Positions 34,451-46,982 of a stretch of 64,000 bases of DNA are shown here, piece by piece. Below the pieces are notes generated by a model. It was not told the origin of the DNA. It worked only from the letters and a program-made list of their open reading frames with translations, and ran no database searches. Numbering within the stretch: the first letter of the stretch is position 1; each line of letters opens with the position of its first letter. The position numbers and the translations under genes are program-made. Source of the DNA: Neofusicoccum parvum (taxonomy: Eukaryota; Ascomycota; Dothideomycetes; Botryosphaeriales; Botryosphaeriaceae). The DNA is taken from the NCBI GenBank assembly GCA_020912385.1, contig CP087215.1, forward strand, positions 744,001 to 808,000, given 5' to 3'.

Positions 34451-37400
34451 TAGGTGGTCTCAGCCGGTTCGTAGACCTGAGGAAGTTTGCTGGACCTGTC
34501 GCCGAATGGATCACCGAGGATGTGTCGCACGCACAGCGGCGGGTGGAGGCTTGTTGGTCTGATGATGTAGTCCGGAAGTCAAAAGGTGGGTGGTGCGGCG
34601 GGCGGGCGGCTCCAGACTTGGGGAACTGGGACCGGCGGGCTTAAACAGACTCCAGACTAAGCGGAGGAGGGGGGTCGTTAGAGAAGGGTGGGAACGAGGA
34701 CGGGAAGAATGAAAGACCCGGGGGTGGGTCTCGAGCGCCGAGCGTAGCGAGTGGGAGAGGGAGCAATGCTTATGTGCCAGGGTGGTGGAGCTCAGACTTG
34801 TATACGGGACCGGGGCTGGCACTGCTCTGTCGGTGAGGTGTGCGATGCCCTGACCGTTCGACAGATCCGGAAAACCCTCTGAGGAAGGATCAAGAGGATG
34901 CATGGTCTAGACGGCCCCGTGCCAGAACTCCGGATCAGGACTGTTAGGATTCAAGTCTGCAGAAACCGTCTACCTGGCTCCGGCCTGGGCAGATGCTCGT
35001 CTCTGGATCTCAGCGTGCAGGGACAGTCGGGATAAATTGAGCGATCCTGCAGCGGTACAAATGTTCCCTGCCCGCGGTGGATGCGTAAGAGACAGCTGTA
35101 ACGGCATACACGGGCGACGTGAGAGTGCTGCGTGCACACCCTGCTAGCGGGCTCCCTGCGATCATCGCCGCATCCCTTGCGGTCTAGGGCGGCGGCGGCG
35201 TGATCCCTACGGCATGGTGTGCCACGGGACCCTAGGCGAGGCAGGACGATGGTTGCGTGCCTGGGCCATTGCAGGCCCCAGTGTTCCGGACATTACGTTG
35301 CGGCGCGGGAGCATGAGCATCGGCACAGGAACAGAGGCCTCCTGAGGACTGGAAGGAAGACGCGGCAGACGCAATCTCGACCCGCGCTGTACCTGCGTCG
35401 GCCTGCAATGGGCCGCAGCCCGAGTTTCGGGTTGGCAGGGCGCTACGAGCCGCTTCGCTATGTCCCGTTTGCCTGATCCGTCGCGACGGCAGACGTGCTC
35501 GGTCCGAAAACGGTGGTGCTAGCGCGCGGTCGAGCCCACAGTCGCGTCCAATTGGCCTCAACACCGTGGGCGAGCACGGTGGGACCTCTCGTGGCCATAG
35601 CAAGACACTGGACAGAGCTGCTGTGACGCGTCGCGCCTCTCAGCCGCACAGTCGCCGTCCACACGCGGCGCATGGCCCAGCTGTCGCCCGGGAGGCTGCC
35701 GCGAGGAGCGTGCCGTGCAAAATAGACGGCGCCGAGGACCACGTCCAGAGTCCGGGCGTTCCTGAACAGCAGCCGCTGCAGCAGTGATCGGCAGCTCCTT
35801 TTGAGGGCGGCAGGGCGGCACGCGAGATCCACGGCGGGCCAGCGTCACACATGTGGGCCCAGGGCGATCCGACAGCCAGGCAGGCCTTCTGGCAGCCGAC
35901 GATGGAAGGACCGACCGGTCAGGTGCAGGCAGGCTGCAGGATTACGCTGCATGCCAGCGTGCGCAGCATTGGATGGGAGAGGTGCTCCGCGGTGGGTCGT
36001 TGATGTCGAGGGCGGAAACCAGCCGTCAGCCGCCGGCCGCCAGCTGCCAACCGCCAGATCTAAGCTCAATCCGGGGAGGCTCAGTGCGGCGGGCGAGTTC
36101 CGAGGCAGCGCGAGTGGCGGCGCAGCGCAGGCTGCCGATTGGCGACTGGGGCGGGTGCAGCGATGTTGGTGGGAGAGAAGTTTTCCGGAAGCCGCGGCCA
36201 CGGCGACAACGCCACAGCCGAGGAAATTAAGGACGATCGCAGATCATCGTCACCTCGCGCGTCCCAGCCGCCGCTGTGTGCGCGTCCCGTCAATCGCCGC
36301 TCAAACAGCGTGCATGAGGAGGTTTCAAGACGTCTCCGCGCTGACGGTCCCACCATGCCGCCGCCAGGGGCCGTCGTGAGACAAGCAATATGGCCAAGGC
36401 TGCCAGACCTTCCCTATTGCTCCATGTTCTCCGGCCGCCTCAGCCCTGTTCCACTTTCCTCTCCGAGCAAAAGCAATGCTGACCGTCTCCGGAAATCTCT
36501 TTCCTCCCGCCGCTCGAGTGGAGAGACGGCAGCCGCAATGCTCAAACTTGCCCCCCACCGCGCAGAGTAGAGACGCCGCCATGCTCAGAGCTCGTCAATC
36601 CGGCGAACCCGGCCGCTTCCCCGACTCCACCGATGCGTCGGCTGATGAGCTTATGAAATGGGGGAGCACGCTGCCTGGCTCGGAGGAGTGCGGCCGCGGC
36701 GTCGGGAAGGGCGAGAAAGGAACGAGCTACGGCCTCTGCGAATTTTTTCCCAGGAACCCAAAAGGACCCGCTCTGCTGGAGCTGCTCCCTTGAATCACAT
36801 CCGCCCATCACCTCGCCAATCACTCGCCCCATCGCAATCCTGTTTGCTGTCGGCCGTAGTTTCCTTTCACATGCCTGGCCCCGAGCTCAAGCTCGCCAAG
36901 CAATGCACACAAGCTCTGCCAAATCGTCCATACGATGCGCAATGCCTCGTCCAGTGACTCGGCTATAAACAGAGTAAGTCAAATATAGGCCGTTGGAAAC
37001 TATACGCGACGCTATCAATTATAGCCTGCCGCTATCACCAATGCATCATTAAGAACCACAGCGCTACCGCCTTCACCGACCATCTAGACGTGATCAGCAA
37101 AAACACCTACTACCTGGCCATCTCGCTTAGAAGGAAATGGCAGATCTCGCATCTCGTACCGAAGGCGAAGAGCATGCACGCATCCTGTGCAAACAAATGC
37201 CTCTCTCCCTGGGACCGTGCTTCAACGACGAACCAGTTATCAGCCATTGATGCCCGTGTGTCTATACTTGGCCCAGAAGACGCCTGCACCAATAACTGAT
37301 CTAAGCGTTCATAACAGAAACGCAGTTCAATATTCCCCATTGTTCTCCCCCGCCTGATCAGATCATCCGCTCTCCTATTGTCGCGACTACCGCTCACCGT

Positions 37401-38301
37401 AAAGGACAACTAACGGCCAACTGAATAGGTCTAGAGCGGTGCCGATGCGGTGGAAAGACGTCAGGTCAATTTGAGCCAATGGAACAGTCTCCATACCCCA
37501 AAATCTCATAAGAAAACCCTATGGAGCAACGAGAGAAAAGTATCCATTGATACCGCAAGAACAAGAGTTCACAAACACGTACAACATCAAGTCGAATACA
37601 CTCCAATTTTTCTCCCCATCACTCTCCATTCTCCATCTGGAATTTCTCCACTCCCCACAAACCACCCGTCGGACATAGCAACGCCTCGCTACATCCGGAG
37701 CTATATAGATCAAAACTGACTCAACGCACAACCAAACCCTCACCCGCAGCGACTCCACCGCCTCAACCCAACGGACGTAGCAGCGCGCCCACAGCCCCGG
37801 CGCCAAAGCGGACGAACCGCTCCACCTTCCCGTCTCGAGCACCGCCCTCGCAACCCCAGCACGAGAAAAAAAAAAAAGAGCTCAGGAGAGGTGCTATCGG
37901 GTTGTTTCTCTCGTGCACGGAAAGCAGCGACGAGGAAGAGATGGAGACGTAGGACATTTCCGGTGCCTCCGTTCGAGTGGCGTCGACACCGGGGGACGGG
38001 AGGTCGTGCTGTGACATTTGGGCGCTCGGGGGGAGGTGGTGGACGGAGTGGACGTGGTTAACACCGCACCAAAAACTAATCATCAAGACGAGTAGAAGAG
38101 AAAAAAAAATCCTTTCTCAATCTCACCCTTCGCGGTATCGAACACATCTCCGTCAACCCACCAGCAATCACGCCTCCACCTCCCTGACAGGGGAAAAAAA
38201 AAGAACTGCCCAGGATACGCCATTTTCCAAATGCCCTCGGGTAATCTACAACGGATCCCTCCCCCAAACCACAACTTACAAACCCTCCCCTCCCCTCCTC
38301 C
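34451..38301. other. 3.9-kb gene-free tract
   Basis: GC-rich to about 36.9 kb, then AT-richer with A-runs near 37,860 and 38,100. Short frames on both strands are random-looking. It includes the upstream region of the rhodopsin-type gene and the 3' flank of Rav1. Nothing else is supported. Confidence 0.45.
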
Positions 38302-41300
38302 TCAAAACCCAAACGAATCCAACAGACTATTAGCATCCGGCTCATGAAACTGCGTCGGCGGCGCTTTCTTCTTCTGCTCCGCCGCCCCATTCGCCACCCC
38401 ATTCCCATTCGCCTCCCCATTCGCCTCCCCACCAACCTCATCCACAAACCCATCCAACGCGCTCCGCACCTCCTCCCTCGCCGGCAGGTCCGCGACGACC
38501 AGGCTGCTGCGCCGCCGCAGCAGCTTCCGCGGATCGATGTCGTACGTGGCGCCGGCGCCGGCGCCCGGGCTGAGCGGGCCGTGGTGGCTCGAGTGCGGGG
38601 GCAGGCGGGTGGGCAGCGGGCCCAGCTGCTCGCGCGGCTGCTGCGGCGCCAGGAATTCCCACGAGCGGACGAGGTCGAGCGCGAGCAGGTCGCAGCCCAT
38701 GCGCTCGTACAGCCGCGCCGTGTGCACCAGGAACTCCCACTCGGCGCGCGGCGTGACGGCGAGCGCGCCGCGGAGCGTCTGGAGCGACTTGTCGCGGAGC
38801 TGGCGGTAGAGGACGACGAGGGCCGGGTCGTCCGTGAGGAAGAGTTTGGACTGCAGGCTGGGGGAGTCGGGTGGCGAGAGGAGCCCGGAGAGAGGGGTCT
38901 ACGGGCAAATGTGTTAGCTGGCTGCGGTTGGGGATGGGGAGGAGCGGGAGCTTACCACCAAGGCACGCACGGCGACGTCACGCTTGCCGAGCATCCAGAA
39001 AGCCCATGTTGCCATCCACCGATTGCCTTCCATTACAGCATGTGGGAGAACCCTTTCTGTGATGAACTTGCGTAACACAGGTCCATCATCTCCTTCGTAG
39101 ACCCTGGCAACGGCGATAGCCAACTGCATGTCGTTCATTTGGTTGGCCAGAATTGAGACGGCATCCTGAAGATGATCCGCCAGGAGAAAGAATGCTGCCG
39201 CATATTCAAAGCGATGCCTGCCCATTAGCGCGTAGGCGTTCTTCAACGCAGCGGTTCGCCAACGAGCCTCATTGAAATTGTTCTGTAGCAGACGATGGGT
39301 GCCGGACTGCTCACGGTTCCATGTAGCCATGCGCCACAAACCAATAAGGACTGCTTTCTTGCGCAGTGCAAGATAGTACAGGCTGCAGTCAACCGGGTTC
39401 TTTTCTTCCGTCTTGGTGTACTCATTCCGGGCGATAACTTCGAATTGGGCGCGCTGTGATAGGATAATCAGTGTGTTGCATTCCCATTTGCAAAGCTCTC
39501 TCAAGACTCACCAATGCGTTGAGGTCGGTCATCCACATAAAGATTCCCGCCTCCTTCGCCTGCTTCCAAAGCATTCGCCCTTGGAAATGCCTGCTGACTA
39601 GATCCATCAGGATATCCTGGCTGCCGCTGTGATACGCCCAAGTGATTTCGCGCCAAGAAATGTGAGCCTTGTCTTCACTCCGCTGTCCATCTCTGTCGCG
39701 GAGGTAGTGCTGTCTAAAGAACAGCAAGAAGCGACAGGCGTTATCGTCGACACTTCTCCGGTGCTTCTCGACAGTACCGACACACTCGACGATGTCTGCC
39801 AGATGGAATTGCTCGCGATTCGACAACTGCGGCACCGATTTGGTCAAGAGGAGCTCATTCAAGTTTGCTGCAACCTCTTCTGTGACGCTGGCCGGTTCAT
39901 CATCGGCATCGGTGAAGTCTGCGTAGGATGACTGCATTTCCTTCCGAGCGGCGCCATTCATGACATTCTATCGGTTCGTCAGCCGTGCACCTCTGATGAA
40001 AAACAAATGATACTCACATCCTGATCCAGGAAGAACTCTTCAGGCGAAAGTCCAAGGAAAGTGTCAAAAGAATCACCCTCGGTGTAGAACTTGAGAGTTC
40101 TGTACAAGTTGATGAGGATTCGTTGCACAAGAGGCAGCTTTCCAAGGAGCACACATTGGGCGAGTAGTTGCGGATGATAAACCGACAGCGGACCATTGAG
40201 TCTACTGACAAGAGTGAACAAGTCAATTTCCTTCTTTCGATGTGCCTCGCGATGTGATTGCGTCGCAAGACGGAAATCTGGAAGAACGCCATCATCAACT
40301 TCAACATGCTCGTCTTGAACGAAGAGTTGGTTGCCAGCGCCGATGACCAGATTTCCCCTCCCAAGCCAAACTGAATCACCAATGGGATGGGGTGTGAATT
40401 CCCGGATGCGGATCTCGCGGATCGCCGCCCAAGATGGACCATGGTCGAGGTAGTTGTAGCGGAGCTGCGCGTAGATGACAACTCTGTGGGGAAAGCCAAC
40501 AGCAAGAATGGACTGGTTGTCAGGCGATGAAGACCAATCGATGTCCTGAATGATGTCATGACTTTCAAAACGCTCCTCATGTTCCAATTGCGCGCTTCTT
40601 GTGCTCCAAATTGTGAGACCGGTCTTCTCGGCGTCAACCAACGCTGCTTTGCGGATGGAAGTGCCACTACACAGTGTTGGATTATCAACTCCCGTATCCA
40701 CTGTCGAAGTACACAGCCATTCTAACTTCTTCCGATTGGAGCTCAGCCGAGCCGTCCAGGATTTGATGACGCCGGAGGTGGTGTAGGAGATTGCAACATC
40801 GCGCGCAAAAGTGTCGAGGAAGCCAGAGATGACAGACGGAGTTCCAGCTGGGTCAACGGGGATGACGTAAGCGAGTCCCTCCCCATCACCCAGGTCAAAC
40901 TTGCAGATTTCCTGAATTGATATCTTGCCTTCCACGTTGATGGACGGTGTCCGACGATGTCCACGGAAACTCCCGCCTGTTATTTTTGGCGGTATCCGAA
41001 CTTCCCATCCAATTCCCTTCATCTCGGAGGATATGGTGGCGAGGTGGATGCATCCAGAATCCGCCTCAACTTCCGGAATGAGCAGGAGACAGAGCGGCTT
41101 CCCTTGCAGTTCATACTTGCAGCGAGCGACCTCCTTGGCCCTCGATGATCGAGCATCCCAGAGCGAAATGCTGCCATGGTGCAGGAAGACCACAAAGTCG
41201 CCCTCTTGCAGCAATGACGTCCGATGGATATGCTCATGTACCTGCACGGTGCTGTGTCGGGCAAGCACCGGCCCGGAATGCTTCGAGTTTTCTTGCTTCC

Positions 41301-42751
41301 ACACAACACCCTCGTTTTTACCTGTGCGTGATATCAATGCTCGGCCAGTAGCTGTGCGAACTGCTTTCTTGATGGGGCCCGTGTGACCTGTCAGAATCGT
41401 CTCGCGCTGCAGTCTCGTCAACTTCAGCGGCGACGGGTCGAACAAGAAGTCAATCTTTCCCTCCAGCCATTCTAACCTGCCGTCAAAATGATGCATGAGA
41501 AGAGTGAACGAACTGCCGTGGGTGTCTCCGCAGAAGCTGTAGAACTGAACATTGTCTTCAATTGGAAGAACATCCTTGGCAAAGTGGAGCTTCAGACCTT
41601 CAACGTGGGCGATGTTGAAGATGGCGCTGGTCTTCTTCGTTTTGGTGTCGACGCTCTCCAACCCCCAAGCCGACATGTTCCCCTTGTCGTCCAGCACCAC
41701 GCACACCTCGGGCGTCCGATTCGCAACCTCAATCAGGTGTTGCAGGGCGTGAGACTCCTCCTGTCCGCGCTTGTCTGAAGCCTGCTGCACCGCCTTCTCC
41801 GTGGCAACGGCGAAGTCGGCGCTGTCGATGAAGAATGTGTAGCGGCGGCCTGACCGAGAGCTGGGATCGAGAGCGCGAGGCTTGATGGACTCGGCCAGGT
41901 CGATGTCCGCCCACAGCTGGAAAATCTCCGGCCCAAAGTGCTCTCCGCCCACCCACACGCGGACCTTGTTGTCGGCACATATTGTATACAGCACGTTTTC
42001 AATGCTCTGCTCGCGGTGTCGGGGCCGGCGCCAGTGCAGGCCGGTGACGGTGGTGGGGTGGGGGAGGTAGGCGACGTCGAAGCGCTCCTCGACGCTGCCA
42101 AAGCTGAGGCGGTGCCATACTTTCACGAGGCGGTCGTATTGGGAGGTGGAGGCGATGAAGGTGGCGTCGTACGAGAAGTGGGCGAACTTAGCGGGCGAGG
42201 CAAGCGGCGTAGAGAAGAGGCGCTCGGATTCGTGGTTGTGGGTGGAGAACAGAGTCAGGGAAGCGCTTCCGACCAGGAGCTCTTCGGCCAGGCCCCACGA
42301 CAGCGTTCGGATCTCGTCATCCGCGTCCGGGAGGGTGAGGGTGTGTTGCAGAGACCACTGCCATTCCCCGTGTCAGCATTCGCGGCGGCGCAGCACCAGA
42401 GCTGGGCGGCGCACCTTGGGCTGGCCAATGTCCAGGCCGTAGGGCTTGTAGACGTAGGCGGCCTTCGTCGAGGCGACTGCTATCTTGCCCGACGGCTCGT
42501 CCAGGACCACCGAGACCAGGTCGTCCTCGTCTTCATTGTAGGTTGTCTGGATGATGTGTCGCGGGCCGCCGAGGATGACGAGGGCATTGCCGGAGATGTA
42601 CGCCTGCGACACGGCGCGGAGCGCGTTAGCTGGGGCGCATTGGCGGGCGGAGAGCGGTGGTCCGGCCTACGATGAGCTGCCTTCCCTCCCAGAGCCCGGT
42701 GGTCACAGCAGCGAGCTCTGCGTTGGGACGGCCGGGGAGGATGGCGCGCAT
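38302..42751 (-). CDS. RAV1: Rav1-like subunit of the RAVE complex (V-ATPase assembly)
   Basis: Six exons on the minus strand: 42751-42671, 42603-42415, 42357-40018, 39967-39512, 39453-38956 and 38898-38302. They join in phase to 1386 residues, close to yeast Rav1 (about 1357). The start MRAILPGRPN is followed by AYISGNALVILGG. WD40-like repeats fill the N-terminal half (SASLTLFSTH, YDRLVKVWHRLSFG, NKVRVW). The conserved Rav1p_C region covers about residues 600-1200, with AHISWREITWAYHSGSQDILMDL, LWKQAKEAGIFMW, NPVDCSLYYLALRKKAVLIGLWR and ALMGRHRFEYAAAFFLLAD. The C-terminal tail is low complexity. RAVE (Rav1, Rav2, Skp1) reassembles the vacuolar proton ATPase after glucose return. All introns are 50-67 nt. 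Confidence 0.93.
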
Positions 42752-43289
42752 GGAACGGGACTGTGGGAGCTTGGAGGCTCTACAGCTGCGTCGTCATGGT
42801 CCGGCGGACGGGCGGCTCTTGGGGGGCAGCGCGGGCGGGCGGCGGGCGGGCGTTTCTCACGCGTCGATGTCTTGCAGACGCAGCATGTGCGCGGGTTGCG
42901 GCGTGGACGCGGTGCTCGTGGAGGGCCAGGCCAGCTGTCATGGGGTGACTGCGACACGGCAACGGCGACGACTCCCAAGCCAAACAGGCCCGTGCGATGA
43001 CGACACCCGACTCGTGCGCCCTCGCCGCCTCCAGCTCGCCGCCCTCCTCCGCATTCTCAACGTCCATGTGCGCCGCATCCGGGCTGGGCAGTGCGGCCGC
43101 GGTCATCTGGCTGCGATAATCATGCATTCCTAGCGCTGTCGCGCAGCCAATCGCTGCCCGTTCCACCAACACCATCCGCAGTCTGTGTTCTTTATCCAAA
43201 TCCCAGCCCAGCTCTATCTATCGGAGCGCCGTTGCGTGCCATGCCCGCAGGGATCACTCTGCTGGCTGCCGGCCCGCCGCCGCGGCCGC
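42752..43289. other. Intergenic between PRMT3 and RAV1
   Basis: 538 bp of GC-rich DNA, the 3' flank of the methyltransferase and the upstream region of RAV1. No further gene seen. Confidence 0.5.
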
Positions 43290-45217
43290 CTACTCCAGCT
43301 TCCACGCCTGCTTCCGCTTCCCGCCCGCCGCGCCGGCGCCCTCCCACTCGATCTCGATGTTGAGGTCGCGCGTGTTGCGTCCCGCCTTCTTGTACGTGAC
43401 ACTGCCCGTGACCGTCTGACCCTTCTTCAGCGCCTCGTCCGCGCCGCCCCTGCGCTCGACGAGCAGCAGCCCGGACTCCCAGTGCGTGGGCTTGCCGCCG
43501 GGCCCCGTCGTGAACGCCACGCCGCCCTGCTTCCACGTCTCCGCCCGCGCGTCCGCCGGCAGCACCGCGTCGCGCGACTGCAGGAAGAACGTGTCGAACC
43601 AGATGCACCAGCCGTCCAGCGCGTCCGCGTCCTGGTCGATCTCGACCGAGAAGCTCTTCACGAACTCCAGCTCCTCGGTGGTGATGGTGTGGAGCGGGAG
43701 CTGGATGAATTGAGAAGACTTCGCGACTGCGGGGACGGAGTTAGCACGCTCGCGGGTCCAGGGTGGGTGTGCCTGAGCTTACCAAGCTTGTCAGTCGTTA
43801 GGCTCTTGACCCTGACGTCGTCGCGGATCTTGTCCATCATGGCGCTCATGTCGAAGCCGTACACGTCGCGCCAGAACTCGATGCTGTCCGCCACGTAGTC
43901 GTCGTCGGAGAATGGCGCAATGTGCAGAGTGGTGTGGCTGGGCACCATCAAGCCGTCTGGCTTGAGATAGCGGTCTCTGGCCCACATCACACTGTCGAAC
44001 ATGGCTTCGAAGAGCAGGCAGTAGCCCATCCATTCCGAGACGATGATGTCAACCTTTTCGACGGGAAGGGTGACCTCCTCGATCTTGCCGCGCAGGCAGG
44101 TAATCTTCTCGGAGAAGCCGTTGGCGTGGCAGTTGATGACTGCCTTCTCAATCATCTCGCTGTTGTCAACGGCGATAACATGGGCGGCTCCCGCCTTTGC
44201 GCAGAACATGGAAAGAATGCCTGTGCCACAGCCGACATCGAGCACCGTCTTGCCGGCGAAGATGTGCTTGTTTTCGTAGATGAAATCCCGGTAGGCATCA
44301 GTGCGGATAGTATCCTTGAGCATGGTCTCGTGAATGTCTGGGGATGTCAGCCACATTACCAAGCACAAAAGTGTTTTGCTTACCGTTATAGGAGTAGGAA
44401 TCAAAGTACCCCGTATCGATGCCCCACTTGCCCTCGGGAGCCTTCGCAGAATCCGAGGGGCCAGCCTCAGCAGACTTGGAGGTATCCTTCTCGTTCCAGC
44501 GCTCCTCGAGCGTCTTCGAGACCTGCTCCCGGTACTCGGCAAACTGGCTTGCTAGTCTCTGGAGTTCCTCCTCCAGCTCCTTGGCTCTCGCGACAGCCTT
44601 GGCTTCTTCCGACTGCGGAGCTTCAGCCTCATCATCGGCTGACAGTTCGTCCAGAGAGAAAAGCACGGCGTCGTCCTCGAGAACGGGTTGGAGGTACTTA
44701 TCGTCGGCGAATAGTGATGCAGATGAGACATCAGGGTTCTTGTTGCCGTTCTTGACCTCGCTGCGGATGTAGTTTACGAGCTTGATACTCGAAAAGAAAT
44801 CAAGGCCTTGGGGGGTAAATTAGTTACTTGTTGGAAAATCGAACTTTGGCGCGAAGGCAGAGAGATATGTTATGCAGCGCAGATGGAGCAGAGGAGCTTG
44901 ACAGCGGATATCCCTTTCAGGACATTCCGGTCGCACGTGATGCAGAGAACGAGGCCAAAGAAAGACACCAAGAGACAAAGCTCAGACAAATGAGAGGAAG
45001 AGTACACACCCAGCTTCTTCTGGACGCCAATGAAGTCGAAGTTGTACCTTTTGTTGCAATCCTCGATCATCTGCTTGACATCCGGGAAGACGTCGTCGCC
45101 AAACAGGCTGACGACCTGGATCTCCTCGACATCGGGCTCGGCATCCTCCCAACCCTCGTCGCCACGCGTGTCCAGCGGGTCCGAGCCGGAGTCGGAGGAG
45201 TTAGAAGAGAGCGACAT
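43290..45217 (-). CDS. Protein arginine N-methyltransferase 3-like
   Basis: Exons 45217-45010, 44806-44384, 44337-43783 and 43726-43290 on the minus strand give 540 residues. The N-terminal region (VVSLFGDDVFPDVKQMIEDC) aligns with the PRMT3 zinc-finger segment but lacks most Cys/His ligands. LDFFSSIKLVNYIRSEV and an acidic/coiled linker follow. The catalytic core has motif I VLDVGCGTG (242-250), AVDNSE and the double-E loop SEWMGYCLLFE (Glu312, Glu321), then the beta-barrel domain ending at WKLE. PRMT3 methylates arginines of ribosomal protein uS5 (Rps2) in the cytosol using S-adenosylmethionine. The first intron is 203 nt, long for this window; no extra exon was found in it. Confidence 0.93.
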
Positions 45218-45526
45218 TATCTGCGAAATATTTTGACTGGAGACGGGGAGGGAGCGGGCAGCAGGGCGAGGCGTGGCACCAGAAAAGAAAATATGCAGCT
45301 GCAGGGCTTGCAAGCGAAAATCACAAAACGGCCCGTGCGCCCAAGCGTGCCGGCCGCTCACTTCACGTCACTGCACTGCACTTCACTTCGCCGTCTCTCT
45401 GCGCTCTGCATCCGCGTCAATGCCATCATGTCAGGCTTTATCTGCCCGCTTCGTCCGCACGTCTATCGTCGCTAGCAACCCGCTCGTAAAGCCAACTCCC
45501 TCCCTACCCGCCCTCTCCCCGCCCCA
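45218..45526. other. Short intergenic region
   Basis: 309 bp upstream of the methyltransferase. No features beyond CACTT/CACTG-type short repeats near 45,360-45,390. Confidence 0.4.
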
Positions 45527-46666
45527 TCACTCGCCCATCTGCTCGCTCGCCAGCGACGTCTCAGGCGTGGCAAGCGCCGCCGCGTTGCTGGCAACGCGCC
45601 TCGAGCCGCCCCTGGTGACGACGCCGTGCATGGGCATCATGGCCCCCTCTCCCTCGCGGCCGTCCTTGCTCGCCCAGGACCAGTGCTCGGCCGGGATCGC
45701 GCGCGCCCTGATGCCGCGGCAGACAGCGCAGTCCTTGTAGTGCGCCGGGTCGCTGTCGTCGTCGGCGTCGCAGTGCGGCAGCTCGCCCGGCGCCAGCTTG
45801 CGCTTGCGCTGCTCGTGCTCCGGCGGAGCCTGCGGGCCGTGCTGGGCGCGCGCCTTCGTCGCCGCCACCTTCGCGATGAAGACGGCCTGGATGTGCGAGG
45901 CCTCGTCGTTGCTGAAGAGCTGTAGGTCCGGGTCCGGGCGCTGCTGGGTGGGGGTGACGGGGGAGACGGGGGTGCGGCGGTGCTGCTTGCTGGGGCGCGA
46001 CCAGGTCTTGTTCATGAAGACGGTCTGCGAGCGTGAGTGTCAGTGCGGCGCGGTGGGTTGGCGGGGCGCGTTTACCTTGGAGAAGTCGGTGTTCGGGCCG
46101 CATTGCGCGAGGTACTCGCTGCGCTCGTTCGCGAAGCAGAAGTGGTCCTCGGTCAGTCCTGGCGGTGCGCGCACCGGCACTGGCAGCGGGTTCTCCAGCG
46201 GCTCGGCGCGGACGTTGGAGATCTCGAACGGCCAGTGAGGAATGTGCTGGTAAGTCTTGTGGAGATAGCCGGCAGGATGACGCTTGCGGAGGCCATCCTT
46301 TTTGCCCATAGTGGGCGTCTGCGGAGGTTCAGCCGCGAAGAATACGCCCTGGCGCTGCTGGGAGTTCGTAGCGGGAGCATTGGTGGCTTGGTCTTCAGCC
46401 AGGATGGTTTCCTGGCTGTCGGCACTCGCAAGAGTTGTCTGGCTGGGTTCGGCTTCGGTGACTTCGCTGAGGTGGTGCTGCGTGGCAGATTCGGCGGCCG
46501 AGGTAGACTGTGGAGCAGTATGACGGTCGCGGCGCTGGTAGTACTGCTCGACCATGCGTGCTATCTGGCCGGTGGCCTGGGTAGCGAAATTGCGCAGATC
46601 TTCGACTTCGCGCTGACGGTCCTCGCTGCCGGCCGGCAGCTTCGAGCCCTGCTGGCTAGAATCCAT
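45527..46666 (-). CDS. Hypothetical protein with C-terminal HYKDCAVC motif
   Basis: Two exons on the minus strand, 46666-46076 and 46024-45527, with a 51-nt intron (GTAAAC to CGCAG), give 362 residues. The start MDSSQQGSK follows a short pyrimidine-rich leader. A charged helix (REVEDLRNFATQATGQIARMV, about residues 19-39) is followed by a disordered Thr/Ser/Gln-rich region. A conserved-looking block at about 120-185 (GKKDGLRKRHPAGYLHKTYQ, then IPHWPFEISNVRAEPLENP) precedes the intron. The C-terminal part has a basic KRKLAPGELPHC and a Cys-containing HYKDCAVCRG, which could bind a metal. I do not recognise a family. Confidence 0.75.
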
Positions 46667-46982
46667 GGCTGTTGGGGCGCGTTGGGCGTGGAAGAGAGTG
46701 CAGGGCGCGAAGAAGTAAGTTTGTTGTTGAAGCGGAAAGGTCCAGTGAACAGCGATTGATGCAGTCACGAGCAAACCCGCAGCGCGCACTCACTTGCACC
46801 GCCAAAACTTGAACCTGGCACGCTTCATGTCCGCATGCTCATCACGCTGCTTGCATTGGGTCATGCTGATCGAATTGTCACCTGGTCTTCGCATCTTCTA
46901 TCTTGTCGTATGCCCCATGTCCGCCCATATCTGTCTTTGAAGGTTCCTAGTCGCTGCTGCGTACTTGCAAATCTTCCCCGAA
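46667..46982. other. Short intergenic region
   Basis: 316 bp of average composition between two minus-strand genes; nothing seen. Confidence 0.4.
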
